The position numbers and the translations under genes were made by a program. Positions 50,519-59,763 of a stretch of 64,000 nt of DNA are shown here, piece by piece. Below the pieces are notes generated by a model. It was not told the DNA's origin. It saw only the letters and a list, made by a program, of their open reading frames with translations, and ran no database searches. Source of the DNA: Bacillota bacterium (GTDB taxonomy: Bacteria > Bacillota > Clostridia > Christensenellales > Aristaeellaceae); NCBI GenBank assembly GCA_023416585.1, contig JAEZHM010000089.1:62001-126000 (forward strand). The letters are read 5' to 3'. Numbering within the stretch: position 1 is the first letter of the stretch; each line of letters begins with the position of its first letter.

Positions 50519-52468
50519 TTATGGATAAATCATGCGGCCATGCACGTCCGGAATGCCGGTTTTGCGCAGGAAGTATGTGTTCACCACATCCCGCCATTCC
50601 CTTGCGTTTTCCAGCTGGCTTAAAAGCCTTGCCAAAACCGATTCATACGCGCTGGACGGAAGATGCTCTTTTAGTCGCTTCCAGGTTTCAATAAAGCCCT
50701 GAACATCCTCCGCGCCTTCAAAATGCGTGTCGTAAATATGCTGGATCAACGTTTTTCCGCTTTTGAGACAGAAAATATAGGGAAGCCGGTGGAAGAACAG
50801 AAGCAGTTCCTCCGGGCAGGTACTTGTATCGCCGTATAGCTTATCCAGGAATGGATGGTATTGGGAGGTAAAACCCGTGCCGTTTTGCGTCCTGTCCACA
50901 CCGATGGCCTTGTGGTCGGCACGGTGGTAGGTGCCCCATTTCATGTACTCGTAACCATCCACGCTGGGACCGTAATGTTTGCCCACCGTCACCATCCAGC
51001 CGACGCCCAGCGGCGCGTTATACTTTTCATACACGCTGCGGGATGTAAGCATCATTTCCGCAAGCGGTTTCCGTACCGCAGGGTTGTTTCCGAACGTCTG
51101 CACAATCCATTCCTCAGTAACCTTAAGTGCTGTAATGCCAGGGTCCCAAGCCATCCGCCCAAAGGCGTACAGGTTGGCCTGCGCCAATGTGTGCCCCGTC
51201 CAGTTTACATTGTCGCCTACGTTGGATACCGCGACCATGGTATCCACTTCCCTGCCAACCAGGCTTCTTGTCAGGCGTATATCCGATATGGGGGTGCTCA
51301 AGACCTCTTCCCATTGCACGGCCAGCGAATACAAATCGATCTGCTGGCCCGTGTATTCCTGGGTTATCTGGAATTCGATAGCCTGCCTTGTTTTCGTCAT
51401 TGCGCCAAGCAATGGGGAATTGGGTTCCCTCACCTGAAAATCGGTAGGTCCATACTTGATCTGGAGAACCACATTGCTTAGGAATTCTCCATCCAAAGGG
51501 CAAAAGTGCTCATAAGCAGCCTTAGGCCGGTCGGTTTTCGTATCCCGCCAATCCTGGTTGCAGTTGTACACAAAGCAGCGCCAGTATACTGTTCCCTGAT
51601 GAATAGCAAGCGCGCGGGCGATTACATTGGCGCCGTCGGCCTGGGTCCGGCCAAAGGAGGCGGGGCCGTCCCGGAATTCTGAATCGGCCTTGACAAGAAA
51701 GCCCGCAAGGTCGGGGATATGCCGGTAGACCGTATCGGCCGTTTTCCGCCACCACGCTTGAACGTTTTCATCCATAGGATCGGCAGTTGGAAGCCCGCCT
51801 GTTAAGACGGGGCCCTCAAAATGCACCGCCAAGATCAAACGTATTCCGAATGGGCGGAAAATACCGGCAAGCTTTGCAACCTTGGGCAGCATCTCCTCCG
51901 TAATCAGCTTGGCACTTTGTTCCGTAACGTTGACGTTATTGACAGCAATCTCATTGATGCCCACCGAGGCCAGCAGCCTTGCGTAATCCCTGATCCGTGA
52001 TGCGTCGTAATGTAAAGCGCCATCCTTGAAAAACAGGGAATTTCCACTGTACCCACGCTCCACGGTGCCGTTTATATTATCCCAGTGGTTCAGCACCCGC
52101 CTTTTTACAGCCGGAGCAGATTCAAGGTAGATCAAGGCCGGATCATCGCCTGCTTTCAGCCGCATCAGAAGGGTATATACGCCATAGAGAAGCCCTTTTG
52201 GGTCTGCCGCCTGAATGGTTAAGCCCTCTTTGGAACCATGAAGCCTGTAAGATTCCGGCATCATGGTGTCATCCGTCAATAACTCCAACAGATAAAGAGC
52301 ATCTTCCCTTAAAATCTCGTCTCCGAAAAGCCTTATAAGGCCGGCCCTTAATTCCTCCATTGCAAAGGCCGCAGCCTCCTGGCCTTTTATTCTAACGGGA
52401 GGAATGGTTTTTGAGGCGCCAGGCTGAAGCCATGCATCATATTCACGGTAATTGATATTTGTTTCCAA
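50519..52468 (-). CDS. aguA: Alpha-glucuronidase, GH67
   Basis: A 649-residue family 67 alpha-glucuronidase, which removes (4-O-methyl)glucuronic acid from the end of xylo-oligosaccharides. The N-terminal domain ends with KGLLYGVYTLLMRL. The barrel contains RVLNHWDNINGTVERGYSG (~125-143), FLVKADSEFRDGPASFGRTQ and the acidic region LQIKYGPTDFQVREP, all family hallmarks. It has no signal peptide, as expected for intracellular GH67. The start is TTG 52468, the only in-frame choice, with a poor ribosome-binding site. It heads the operon with importer 3, the GH2 enzyme and the acetylesterase. Confidence 0.92.
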   Translation of the reverse strand: METNINYREYDAWLQPGASKTIPPVRIKGQEAAAFAMEELRAGLIRLFGDEILREDALYLLELLTDDTMMPESYRLHGSKEGLTIQAADPKGLLYGVYTLLMRLKAGDDPALIYLESAPAVKRRVLNHWDNINGTVERGYSGNSLFFKDGALHYDASRIRDYARLLASVGINEIAVNNVNVTEQSAKLITEEMLPKVAKLAGIFRPFGIRLILAVHFEGPVLTGGLPTADPMDENVQAWWRKTADTVYRHIPDLAGFLVKADSEFRDGPASFGRTQADGANVIARALAIHQGTVYWRCFVYNCNQDWRDTKTDRPKAAYEHFCPLDGEFLSNVVLQIKYGPTDFQVREPNSPLLGAMTKTRQAIEFQITQEYTGQQIDLYSLAVQWEEVLSTPISDIRLTRSLVGREVDTMVAVSNVGDNVNWTGHTLAQANLYAFGRMAWDPGITALKVTEEWIVQTFGNNPAVRKPLAEMMLTSRSVYEKYNAPLGVGWMVTVGKHYGPSVDGYEYMKWGTYHRADHKAIGVDRTQNGTGFTSQYHPFLDKLYGDTSTCPEELLLFFHRLPYIFCLKSGKTLIQHIYDTHFEGAEDVQGFIETWKRLKEHLPSSAYESVLARLLSQLENAREWRDVVNTYFLRKTGIPDVHGRMIYP

Positions 52469-52529
52469 CTAATCACATTCCGATCTATTTTTTTAGTCAA
52501 AAATAACAGATAAAATTCCTATCCCAGCC

Positions 52530-52558
52530 ATATTATCTATTCGGTTTGTTTAATACAA
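52530..52558 (-). promoter_or_regulatory. Promoter of the aguA operon
   Basis: On the minus strand TTGTAT (52558-52553), 17 bases, TAATAT (52535-52530), about 60 bases before the aguA start: a good sigma-A promoter. Confidence 0.65.
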
Positions 52559-52994
52559 ATATAGCATCTGCTTTGATGTTTGAAAATGGAGCCATTGAAG
52601 AAGATTTGTACTATTTAAAGATTATCTATGGACAGTATTGGAAAACGGCTGAAATCCCGGCAAATCCTTGTCAATCCAAATGAATCAATAATGAATCCCT
52701 TTGATCATTAGATAGGCTTCGAACAACATTACCGACAAAAAAAGGCCATCAATACTAGCAGCATAACCGATATGCATGCCCCTCCTCCACTATTTATCCC
52801 GATCAAAGATACTGCACATAAAAGAATCGAGGGCGGGCTTGCCTGTTTGGCCGGACGAGATAGGCGAAATTTATGTATAGATCAAAAAGAAGGAGCAGCA
52901 TGCTATCGTGCAGAACAAAGGGATAAAAGTTTAACGAAATCGATATCCGTAAACGAACGATTGCCGTACAAGCAAATATTGGAGGGGGACCCAA
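52559..52994. other. Long divergent intergenic region
   Basis: No convincing gene is present. An open frame at 52772-53020 has neither a ribosome-binding site nor a sensible composition. The stretch must hold the promoter and probably binding sites for the divergent nodB-like/two-component operon. I could not identify a clear -35/-10 pair. Confidence 0.4.
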
Positions 52995-53714
52995 ATGACG
53001 CGCGCCATATTAACCATTGACGATGGTGCATCGCCAAACACTTTTCGCTATATGGAATACCTATCGGAAAAGAACATACACCCCATCCTGTTCTTTTGGG
53101 GTAAACGGCTGGAAAGCGCGTATGAGCAGGGGATCAAAGCGCTTCAAATGGGGGCGGTTGTGGGCAACCATTCCTTTTCACATCCCCACTTTTCCGATTT
53201 AAGCTATGAACAATGCCTGGGAGAGATACAAAAGCAGGAGGAACTGCTTTCACGATTATACAGGGACGCCGAAGTGGAGCGTACATACAAGCTGTTCCGC
53301 TTCCCCTATGGTGATAAGGGAGGCCAAAATGCGCCTAAGTTACAGCAATACCTGAAGGATCAGGGCTTTCATCGCCTTAAGGATGACGATATCACCTATC
53401 CATGGTACCGGGAAAAACTCCTCCACCGGGATATGGATGTCTTTTGGACTTTTGATTTACAAGAATACCGATTGTCACATGAGGAAGGCTTCACCTTCCA
53501 AGATGTGCTCCGCCACATGGCCGATCCCAATCCGGTTCTTGGCGGTTCTCTTCATGATTCAGGCACCCTTCAGATCATTTTGATACACGACCACCCTGAA
53601 ACGGAGGAAAAGAGACCGGGATATTTTCCCGAATTGATCCAACGTCTCATAGATATGGGCGTTCAATTTGAAATTCCCGAATTTAGAGGTTCAAAGGAAC
53701 GGGGAAACATATGA
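52995..53714 (+). CDS. NodB-type (CE4) polysaccharide deacetylase
   Basis: A 239-residue single-domain CE4 deacetylase. Family motifs are in order: motif 1 ILTIDDGAS (~5-13) with the catalytic base and metal Asp, motif 2 NHSFSHPHF (~58-66) with metal His residues, motif 3 RFPYGDKGG (~96-104), and motif 5 IILIHDHPE (~195-203). It has no signal peptide or membrane anchor, unusual for cell-wall deacetylases. It therefore probably deacetylates imported oligosaccharides such as acetylated xylan or chitin fragments. GGAGGGGG precedes the ATG. Its stop overlaps the histidine kinase start (ATGA). Confidence 0.85.
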   Translation: MTRAILTIDDGASPNTFRYMEYLSEKNIHPILFFWGKRLESAYEQGIKALQMGAVVGNHSFSHPHFSDLSYEQCLGEIQKQEELLSRLYRDAEVERTYKLFRFPYGDKGGQNAPKLQQYLKDQGFHRLKDDDITYPWYREKLLHRDMDVFWTFDLQEYRLSHEEGFTFQDVLRHMADPNPVLGGSLHDSGTLQIILIHDHPETEEKRPGYFPELIQRLIDMGVQFEIPEFRGSKERGNI

Positions 53715-55483
53715 AAGCTCTGCTGGGGAGGTTTTTAAACTGCAGCCTGTCGATGAAAATCATCGCTCTTTTTGCCATCGTGCTTGTAGTTTCCATACTC
53801 ATCACTTACGCGTTATTTCAGGCAGAGCATGATCATTTGCGCTACGAGGAGTTTGACAATATCGCCAGACAAAACGCGCAGCTCATAGCCGGCAGCATTG
53901 ATGCCATGATCGAAAACTTAAACTATGTTTCCAAAATGCTGTTGTCCAATGATAATATACAAAGCATATTGATCAGGAAGGAAAGCTTCGATTCACCCAG
54001 GGTCATGCGTACGCTTAGAACGCTTTTAAGCAGCGCAGCCAACCTGCAGCCCCACACGGCAGCGCTGTATCTGTTTGATACTACCGGTCAAAGGTATGGC
54101 GTGGACAATTATTCCATGCAGCGGTTCAGTTTTTCAAAAGTGGAGGATGCTGTATGGTATAAAGCGCTGACACAGCAAAAGGGCTATTACCTGCTGCTGC
54201 TAAACGGCGGAGAAAATCATGCCATGTACGGGAATGAAAATGTGATTTCCTTGGTGCGGAACATCTATAATCTGAACGAACAGTCGGAGCTTTTGGGCAC
54301 ACTGATGCTGAACCTTCGGGAAAGCTTTCTCACAGCCAGCTTTGAGGATGCGAAGCTGGATACAAATCTGAAGGTCACCGTAGTGGAAGACGGCGGGAAA
54401 CCTCTGCTGGCGTCAAGCGACGGCATTCTATTATCGCTTCCTGCCGGCCAGCAGGCGGCGCTTATTCATTCAGACAGTCCATTGAGCCTTTTATCAAACG
54501 GCAAAACGCCCTATATCTATTCCTCGGCCAAGCTTCATAATGCCGCCTGGCACGTGATCACCGCCATCCCCTATACCAGCACCGTACGCACGCTGGCGGG
54601 CATGGAATATGTATTCTGGCTTCTGCTTCTTTTCATTGTACCGGTAATATTTGTGGCCACGCTGATGATTACAAGAATGGTAACGCGGCCTCTGCACAAA
54701 ATGGCGGAGGGCATGCGCCTTGCCTCTGGCGAGCATCCCGCAAGACTGCCCATTTTACAATCCAACGATGAAATCGGAAAGCTGACCTGCGCCTACAACA
54801 GTATGGTAGACCAAATCGAAACACTTTTTATAAGCATCCGCACTGAAAGTGAACGCAAGCGCCAGGCGGAATTCCACGCCCTCCAGGCGCAGATTAACCC
54901 TCATTTCTTATACAACACCATCGATACGCTAAGAGCTTTGGCGCTCTCGGGAAGAACGAAGGAAGTAAACGATCTTTTGCGTTCCCTGGGAGAGTTTTAC
55001 CGCAACAGCATCAACAACGGCAAGAGCATCATCACCATCGGGGAAGAAATCAATATGGTGAAAAGCTACATGGCCATCCAAAGCGTGCGCTATGGCGATA
55101 TTACCACGGAGTTTGACGTGGATGAATCTGTATGCGCCTCTCCCATTCCCAAGCTTACGCTGCAGCCTTTGGTGGAAAACGCGCTTTATCACGGCCTTCG
55201 CTCAACGGGCCATAAGGGAACCATCTTTGTGAAGGCATGGCAGGATGCGGAAAATATTTATCTTTCCATTGCCGACGACGGAATAGGCATTCCGGAAGAA
55301 GCCATAGCAAGCGCTATGAAAAAAGATGCCGTGGAGGAAGAAAGCCGTTTCGGCCTTCGTGGAACCATCGACAGGCTTCGTCTCTTTTACGGGGAAAACC
55401 AGCCGGTAACCATCGATAGTAAACCTGGATGCGGCACGAAAATTACTGTTACGATCAGAAAGAAAGGCGGTGACGCATCATGA
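53711..55483 (+). CDS. Sensor histidine kinase (YesM/LytS type)
   Basis: A 590-residue membrane kinase. The first helix is at ~17-36 (IIALFAIVLVVSILITYALF), followed by a CACHE-like extracellular domain of about 260 residues and a second helix at ~297-319. A HAMP linker leads to the His_kinase domain with LQAQINPHFLYNTIDTLRAL (phospho-accepting H398) and a C-terminal HATPase with PLVENALYHGL and ADDGIGIPEE. It should sense an extracellular sugar and phosphorylate the next gene product. Its ATG overlaps the deacetylase stop, and its own stop overlaps the response regulator start. Confidence 0.92.
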   Translation: MKALLGRFLNCSLSMKIIALFAIVLVVSILITYALFQAEHDHLRYEEFDNIARQNAQLIAGSIDAMIENLNYVSKMLLSNDNIQSILIRKESFDSPRVMRTLRTLLSSAANLQPHTAALYLFDTTGQRYGVDNYSMQRFSFSKVEDAVWYKALTQQKGYYLLLLNGGENHAMYGNENVISLVRNIYNLNEQSELLGTLMLNLRESFLTASFEDAKLDTNLKVTVVEDGGKPLLASSDGILLSLPAGQQAALIHSDSPLSLLSNGKTPYIYSSAKLHNAAWHVITAIPYTSTVRTLAGMEYVFWLLLLFIVPVIFVATLMITRMVTRPLHKMAEGMRLASGEHPARLPILQSNDEIGKLTCAYNSMVDQIETLFISIRTESERKRQAEFHALQAQINPHFLYNTIDTLRALALSGRTKEVNDLLRSLGEFYRNSINNGKSIITIGEEINMVKSYMAIQSVRYGDITTEFDVDESVCASPIPKLTLQPLVENALYHGLRSTGHKGTIFVKAWQDAENIYLSIADDGIGIPEEAIASAMKKDAVEEESRFGLRGTIDRLRLFYGENQPVTIDSKPGCGTKITVTIRKKGGDAS

Positions 55484-56220
55484 ATCCCCTACGCATGCTA
55501 TGCGTGGACGATGAGCCTCTGGTCAGGACACTTATATGCAATTGTATTGATTGGCAAGCCCTGGGCATTGAGATCGCCGGGGAAGCGGGAAACGGCCAGG
55601 AAGCGCTGGAAATGACGGAAAAGATGGACCCGGATATCATCTGCCTGGATATCTGCATGCCTGGCATGAGCGGCATCGACCTGGCAGCGGAAATAAAAAA
55701 GCGCAAACCCAGGCTGTCCATTGTCATCATCAGCGGCCATGATACTTTCGCCTATGCCCAGCAATGCATAAGGCTTGGGGTGACGGATTATCTTCTAAAG
55801 CCGATCAATGAAGAGCAGCTTAAACAGGTGATGCAAGACATACAGAAAAAAATAAGGCCTGAAGCACTTCTTATATCCCGCAGCCGCGGCAGCATACGCG
55901 AGGTATTGTCTTATTTGGAGGAAAATTTCCGCGATCCGGACCTTACGCTGCAAAGCGCCGCGGACCGTTTTTTCATCAACCCTTCTTATCTTAGCCGCGC
56001 TTTCAAACAGGATACGGGCAAAACTTTTGTGGAATATCTAACCGGCCTGCGTGTGGAGGAAGCCGCCCGTTTACTTATGAGGGATGATCTGCGCAGCTAT
56101 GAAGTGGGGGAGCAGGTAGGAATCCCGGACGCGAAATATTTCGGCGTGTGCTTTAAAAAATACAAGGGCCTCACACTGGCGGAGTTCAGGAAAAGGTCTG
56201 TGCGCCAAATGCATGCATAA
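55480..56220 (+). CDS. Response regulator with AraC output domain (YesN type)
   Basis: A 246-residue regulator. The receiver domain occupies residues 1-120 with CVDDEP at the start, phospho-acceptor D57 (IICLDICMPG) and the KPI motif near 106. The AraC-type helix-turn-helix pair covers ~140-240 (LQSAADRFFINPSYLSRAFK; YEVGEQVGIPDAKYFGVCFK). The start overlaps the kinase stop by ATGA, so the two proteins form a two-component system. It probably activates the importer 4 genes that follow 128 bases later and possibly the divergent aguA operon. Confidence 0.92.
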   Translation: MNPLRMLCVDDEPLVRTLICNCIDWQALGIEIAGEAGNGQEALEMTEKMDPDIICLDICMPGMSGIDLAAEIKKRKPRLSIVIISGHDTFAYAQQCIRLGVTDYLLKPINEEQLKQVMQDIQKKIRPEALLISRSRGSIREVLSYLEENFRDPDLTLQSAADRFFINPSYLSRAFKQDTGKTFVEYLTGLRVEEAARLLMRDDLRSYEVGEQVGIPDAKYFGVCFKKYKGLTLAEFRKRSVRQMHA

Positions 56221-56347
56221 GCAGCAAGGTAAAAAAAACGGAAATGTAGGTCAATTTCGTCGGTTCTCTTTTGTGCGTTTTGGTTCTACACTTAAGAAAA
56301 GCCTGTGACGGCAGGCAGCTTGTACAAATTGAGAAGGAGGCAATTCC

Positions 56348-57622
56348 ATGAAACACATGCTTAAAAAAGGCCTTTCCCTGTGTATCGCGCTTTTAATGCT
56401 GGTTGGCATGGTGCCCGCAATGGCGCAAACGCATGAAGATGTGACGCTTACACTCTGGTCCATTTGGTCCTCCGACAGTGAAAGCAATAAGGCGCCCTTT
56501 TTGAAAACATTGGAGGAGTTCAAGGCTCAATATCCCTGGATTCATGTGGAGCTGGACATGAATGAGGCGGAAGCCTACAAGACCAAGATCAAGACTGCCG
56601 TAGCCGCCAACGAAGCGCCCGACGTGTTCTACTACAATGCAGGCGGCCTTTTGAAATCCTTTGTGGACGCCGGCAAGGTGCTGCCCCTGAACGACTATAT
56701 TACCAAGGATGTTTGGGACCGCGTTGTGGAAGGCACGCTTACCAACATGACCTTTGACGGCAAGGTATACGGCCTGCCCTATACCCTGGCCTGCTCCGTT
56801 CTCTTTTGCAACACAGAGCTGTTTGAAAAATACAATGTGAAGATTCCTGAAACCTGGACGGAGCTGATGACAGCCGTCAAAACATTCAAGGATGCCGGCA
56901 TCACACCCATGACCACCGGCGGCAAGGACCGCTGGCCCACCTGTATGTATACCGACCTGATCACGCTTAGGGCTGCCGGATACCAGGAAAGCCATGACGC
57001 GTTCTACAAGACGGAAAACGGCAGCTTCGTTACCGATGGCATGAAACTGGCGGCGCAAAAGTTTGATGAGCTGATCAAGGCCGGCGCTTTCCCGAAGGGA
57101 GCTATAGCCCTGACCCGCGACGAATCCGAAGTGCCCTTCTATGCAGGCGAGGTCGCCATGTATGTCAACGGCAACTGGACGGCCAGCAACTGCCAGGCCG
57201 ACAGCTCTAAAGTCAAGGGCAAGATCAAGGCTGTTGCCTTCCCGGTAATCGAGGGCGGCAAGGGCAGCATCAACGACTTCATGGGCGGCGCAGCCGAGCA
57301 GTTCTGCGTCAGCGCCAATACGAAAAACGTAGATGCCGCGGTGATCCTGTGCCAGTTCCTTGCCGAGAACCATTCCAAGAATGCCTACCTTGCCGGTGCT
57401 GGAATGCCCACCTGGAAGCTGGATGTGGATGAATCTCAAATCGATCCCCTGATCAAGTCCATTGTTGGCCTTACCAAGAACGCCAGCAGCTTCCTGCTCT
57501 GGGGCAATACCGCTCTAGAAGGTGAAGACTCCGAATTCCTGATGGATACTGTTCAGGAAATGCTGGCCGGAGACCTGACGGTGGACGCATACTGCGAAGC
57601 GCTGCAGACGATGATGGAATAA
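56348..57622 (+). CDS. ABC sugar importer 4, extracellular solute-binding protein
   Basis: A 424-residue family 1 solute-binding protein, shorter than the other three and closer to the MalE/MsmE type. The signal peptide is MKHMLKKGLSLCIALLMLVG, with cleavage after AMA; it has no lipobox. Mature landmarks are LTLWSIWSSDSESNKAPFLK, the hinge NEAPDVFYYNAGGLLKSFVD, MTTGGKDRWPT and YVNGNWTASN. AGGAGG lies seven bases before the ATG. A stable hairpin follows the gene and separates it from the permease pair, giving excess binding protein over permease. Ligand unknown. Confidence 0.88.
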   Translation: MKHMLKKGLSLCIALLMLVGMVPAMAQTHEDVTLTLWSIWSSDSESNKAPFLKTLEEFKAQYPWIHVELDMNEAEAYKTKIKTAVAANEAPDVFYYNAGGLLKSFVDAGKVLPLNDYITKDVWDRVVEGTLTNMTFDGKVYGLPYTLACSVLFCNTELFEKYNVKIPETWTELMTAVKTFKDAGITPMTTGGKDRWPTCMYTDLITLRAAGYQESHDAFYKTENGSFVTDGMKLAAQKFDELIKAGAFPKGAIALTRDESEVPFYAGEVAMYVNGNWTASNCQADSSKVKGKIKAVAFPVIEGGKGSINDFMGGAAEQFCVSANTKNVDAAVILCQFLAENHSKNAYLAGAGMPTWKLDVDESQIDPLIKSIVGLTKNASSFLLWGNTALEGEDSEFLMDTVQEMLAGDLTVDAYCEALQTMME

Positions 57623-57658
57623 TGAAGCAGCAATAGGCTGCCGCGCAAGAAATACGCA

Positions 57659-57695
57659 CAGGCTTTCACAGGTGTAACTCCCCTGTGAGAGCCTG
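57659..57695 (+). terminator. Intercistronic hairpin or partial terminator
   Basis: CAGGCTTTCACAGG (57659-57672) pairs with CCTGTGAGAGCCTG (57682-57695) with one weak pair, followed by GTTTTAAG. It probably ends part of the transcripts after the binding-protein gene or protects its mRNA. Confidence 0.65.
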
Positions 57696-57746
57696 GTTTT
57701 AAGCGCGGCAGTTTGCTTTGCGTTCTAGCTGAAAGGAGGAAAGCGC

Positions 57747-58625
57747 ATGGACAGGGTTCTATCTGACAAAAAGGCCGTATGCCTTTTTCTATTGCCTGCG
57801 CTTTTGCTGTTTGTTTTTATTGTTATCATCCCTATAGGAATTTCCATGTATTACAGCATGCTGGATTGGGACGGCATTGGAGCAGGCAGCTTTATAGGGT
57901 TTGACAATTATGCCAAGCTGTTCTTTGCAAAGACAGGCAAGTTCTGGAGCGCTGCCGGCCATTCCTTTTTATATGCCGGCATATCGCTTTTGGTTCAATT
58001 GCCCATATCCCTTTTGCTGGCTATCGTGATTGCCTCCGGTGTAAAATTCGAAAACTTCTACCGCAGCGCTTTTTTCATACCCGTCATCATTTCCACCGTA
58101 GTGATTGGCCAGTTGTGGATGAAAATCTATCATCCTGATTACGGGCTTTTGAATTCCTTCCTGCGGGCGATGGGACTGGAAAGCATAACGCGGACATGGC
58201 TGGGAGACAAGTCCACGGCTTTGGGCGCTACTTTTGTGCCTATCCTTTGGCAGTATGTGGGCTATCATATGCTGCTCATGTACGGAGCCATCAAGTCCAT
58301 TCCCGACGAACTGTTTGAGGCGGCCAAAATAGACGGCGCATCCCCTTCCCGCGCAGCCATAGCCGTTACCATCCCCATGATACGCCCCATGCTCAAGGTG
58401 AGCGCAACCTTTTCCCTGATCGGTTCCCTGAAAGTATTCGACTTGATTTTCGTGCTCACGGGCGGCGGCCCCAGCGGTGCCAGCGAGGTGCCCACCACGC
58501 TGATGTACAGGACCATTTTCCTGAAAAACCAGTATGGATACGGCAGCTCCATGGCCATATTCATCGTGGCCGAATGTATGATATTGACCCTTCTGATACG
58601 GCGCCTGTTCCGGGAAAAGGCATGA
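57747..58625 (+). CDS. ABC sugar importer 4, MalF-like permease
   Basis: A 292-residue membrane permease with six helices (CLFLLPALLLFVFIVIIPIG first). The coupling loop FEAAKIDGASPSRAAIAVTI lies near residues 192-211, followed by FDLIFVLTGGGPSGASEVPT, a hallmark of CUT1 MalF/UgpA-like permeases rather than LplB. GAAAGGAGG precedes the ATG by eight bases. Its last bases overlap the next permease start (ATGA). Confidence 0.92.
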   Translation: MDRVLSDKKAVCLFLLPALLLFVFIVIIPIGISMYYSMLDWDGIGAGSFIGFDNYAKLFFAKTGKFWSAAGHSFLYAGISLLVQLPISLLLAIVIASGVKFENFYRSAFFIPVIISTVVIGQLWMKIYHPDYGLLNSFLRAMGLESITRTWLGDKSTALGATFVPILWQYVGYHMLLMYGAIKSIPDELFEAAKIDGASPSRAAIAVTIPMIRPMLKVSATFSLIGSLKVFDLIFVLTGGGPSGASEVPTTLMYRTIFLKNQYGYGSSMAIFIVAECMILTLLIRRLFREKA

Positions 58626-59515
58626 AGGGCGGCTTTAGTATGATACGTGAAAACACTTCTTTTCAGCAAAGAACGATCCAGCGGCCGCACGAACTCAGGT
58701 TCGGAAAGATACTTATACAGGCGGCGCTGATCCTATGGGCATTTATCAGCCTGTTTCCCCTGTATTGGCTGTTTACCTTTTCCCTGAAGGACAACGGCGA
58801 AATATTCGGCGGGAATATCATAGGACTCCCGGGCAAATGGCTTTTTTCCAATTATGCCAATGCGTTCCTCGGCGGCAAGGTAGGCCTGTACCTTTTCAAC
58901 AGCGTGATCGTGACAGCCGTCACCATAGCGCTAACGTGCCTTTTTTCCTTGATGGCATCTTACACACTGACGCGCATGAAATGGCGCGGGCAGAAAGCCA
59001 TGATGGCTTTTTTCATGCTTGGTCTGATGATCCCCATTCACGCAGCGCTGCTGCCGCTTTTCATATTGCTGAGCAAAATCAAGATTCACAGCACCCACTG
59101 GGCGCTGATACTGCCTTATACAGGCTTTGCTATCCCCTTGGGGATCCTCATCATATCCGGTTTCATCGACGCTATCCCAAGGGATTTGGAAGAGGCAGCG
59201 TGCATTGACGGAGCAAATATTTACCACATATTTTTCCGCATCATTTCTCCCATGCTTATGCCGGCCGTTTCCACGGTGATGATATTCACATTTTTGCAAG
59301 CCTGGAACGAACTGCTTTTCGCCCAGGTATTCATCAGCAAGGATGCATTCAAGACACTTACGGCCGGAATCCAGTCCATGTACGGCCAATACCAGACGGA
59401 CTGGGGCCCTATTGGCGCAGCATTGGTGGTAGCCACGCTTCCCACACTCATCATCTACCTTACGATGAGCGGACAGGTTCAAAAGAGCTTGGCCGCCGGC
59501 GCAGTAAAAGGATGA
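58622..59515 (+). CDS. ABC sugar importer 4, MalG-like permease
   Basis: A 297-residue permease with six helices. The coupling loop LEEAACIDGANIYHIFFRII lies near residue 190 and the C-terminus is AAGAVKG. The start at 58622 overlaps the previous stop by ATGA; ATG 58640 preceded by AAGGGCGG is an alternative that would remove six residues. It forms the channel with the preceding MalF-like subunit. A strong terminator follows. Confidence 0.9.
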   Translation: MKGGFSMIRENTSFQQRTIQRPHELRFGKILIQAALILWAFISLFPLYWLFTFSLKDNGEIFGGNIIGLPGKWLFSNYANAFLGGKVGLYLFNSVIVTAVTIALTCLFSLMASYTLTRMKWRGQKAMMAFFMLGLMIPIHAALLPLFILLSKIKIHSTHWALILPYTGFAIPLGILIISGFIDAIPRDLEEAACIDGANIYHIFFRIISPMLMPAVSTVMIFTFLQAWNELLFAQVFISKDAFKTLTAGIQSMYGQYQTDWGPIGAALVVATLPTLIIYLTMSGQVQKSLAAGAVKG

Positions 59516-59565
59516 ACTGCGCCTTTTTTCCGTGCCTATCTATGAACATAATACGATCCTTTCAT

Positions 59566-59607
59566 GCCGCGCACAAACAAACCGGTTTGTGTGCGGCAAA
59601 TTTTTTT
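59566..59607 (+). terminator. Strong intrinsic terminator of the importer 4 operon
   Basis: GCCGCGCACAAAC (59566-59578) pairs with GTTTGTGTGCGGC (59585-59597), with one G-U pair and a six-base loop, then AAA and seven T's. Confidence 0.93.
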
Positions 59608-59663
59608 CTGTTTCTTTTCCATGCGCCGTCACCTTATCCGTGCAGAACAATTTGTCAGTTTTC

Positions 59664-59693
59664 TTGCCAAAATCGATTCCGGTCTTGTATAAT
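59664..59693 (+). promoter_or_regulatory. Promoter of the regulator-kinase-regulator operon
   Basis: TTGCCA (59664-59669), 18 bases, consensus TATAAT (59688-59693), 70 bases before the start codon. Confidence 0.75.
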
Positions 59694-59763
59694 ATTTATA
59701 TGAATTCCGTTAATTCGTATCTATTTATCAAACCTCATATTATGAACAGGGCGGTGATATGCC

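Noticed and set aside
52772..53020. 82-codon frame in the divergent intergenic region
   Set aside because: No ribosome-binding site, composition unlike a protein, and it overlaps the start of the deacetylase gene.
56393..57439. 348-codon open frame opposite the binding-protein gene
   Set aside because: It is antisense to a clear solute-binding protein, lacks a ribosome-binding site and shows no family motif; it is a by-product of the G+C-rich third positions of the real gene.
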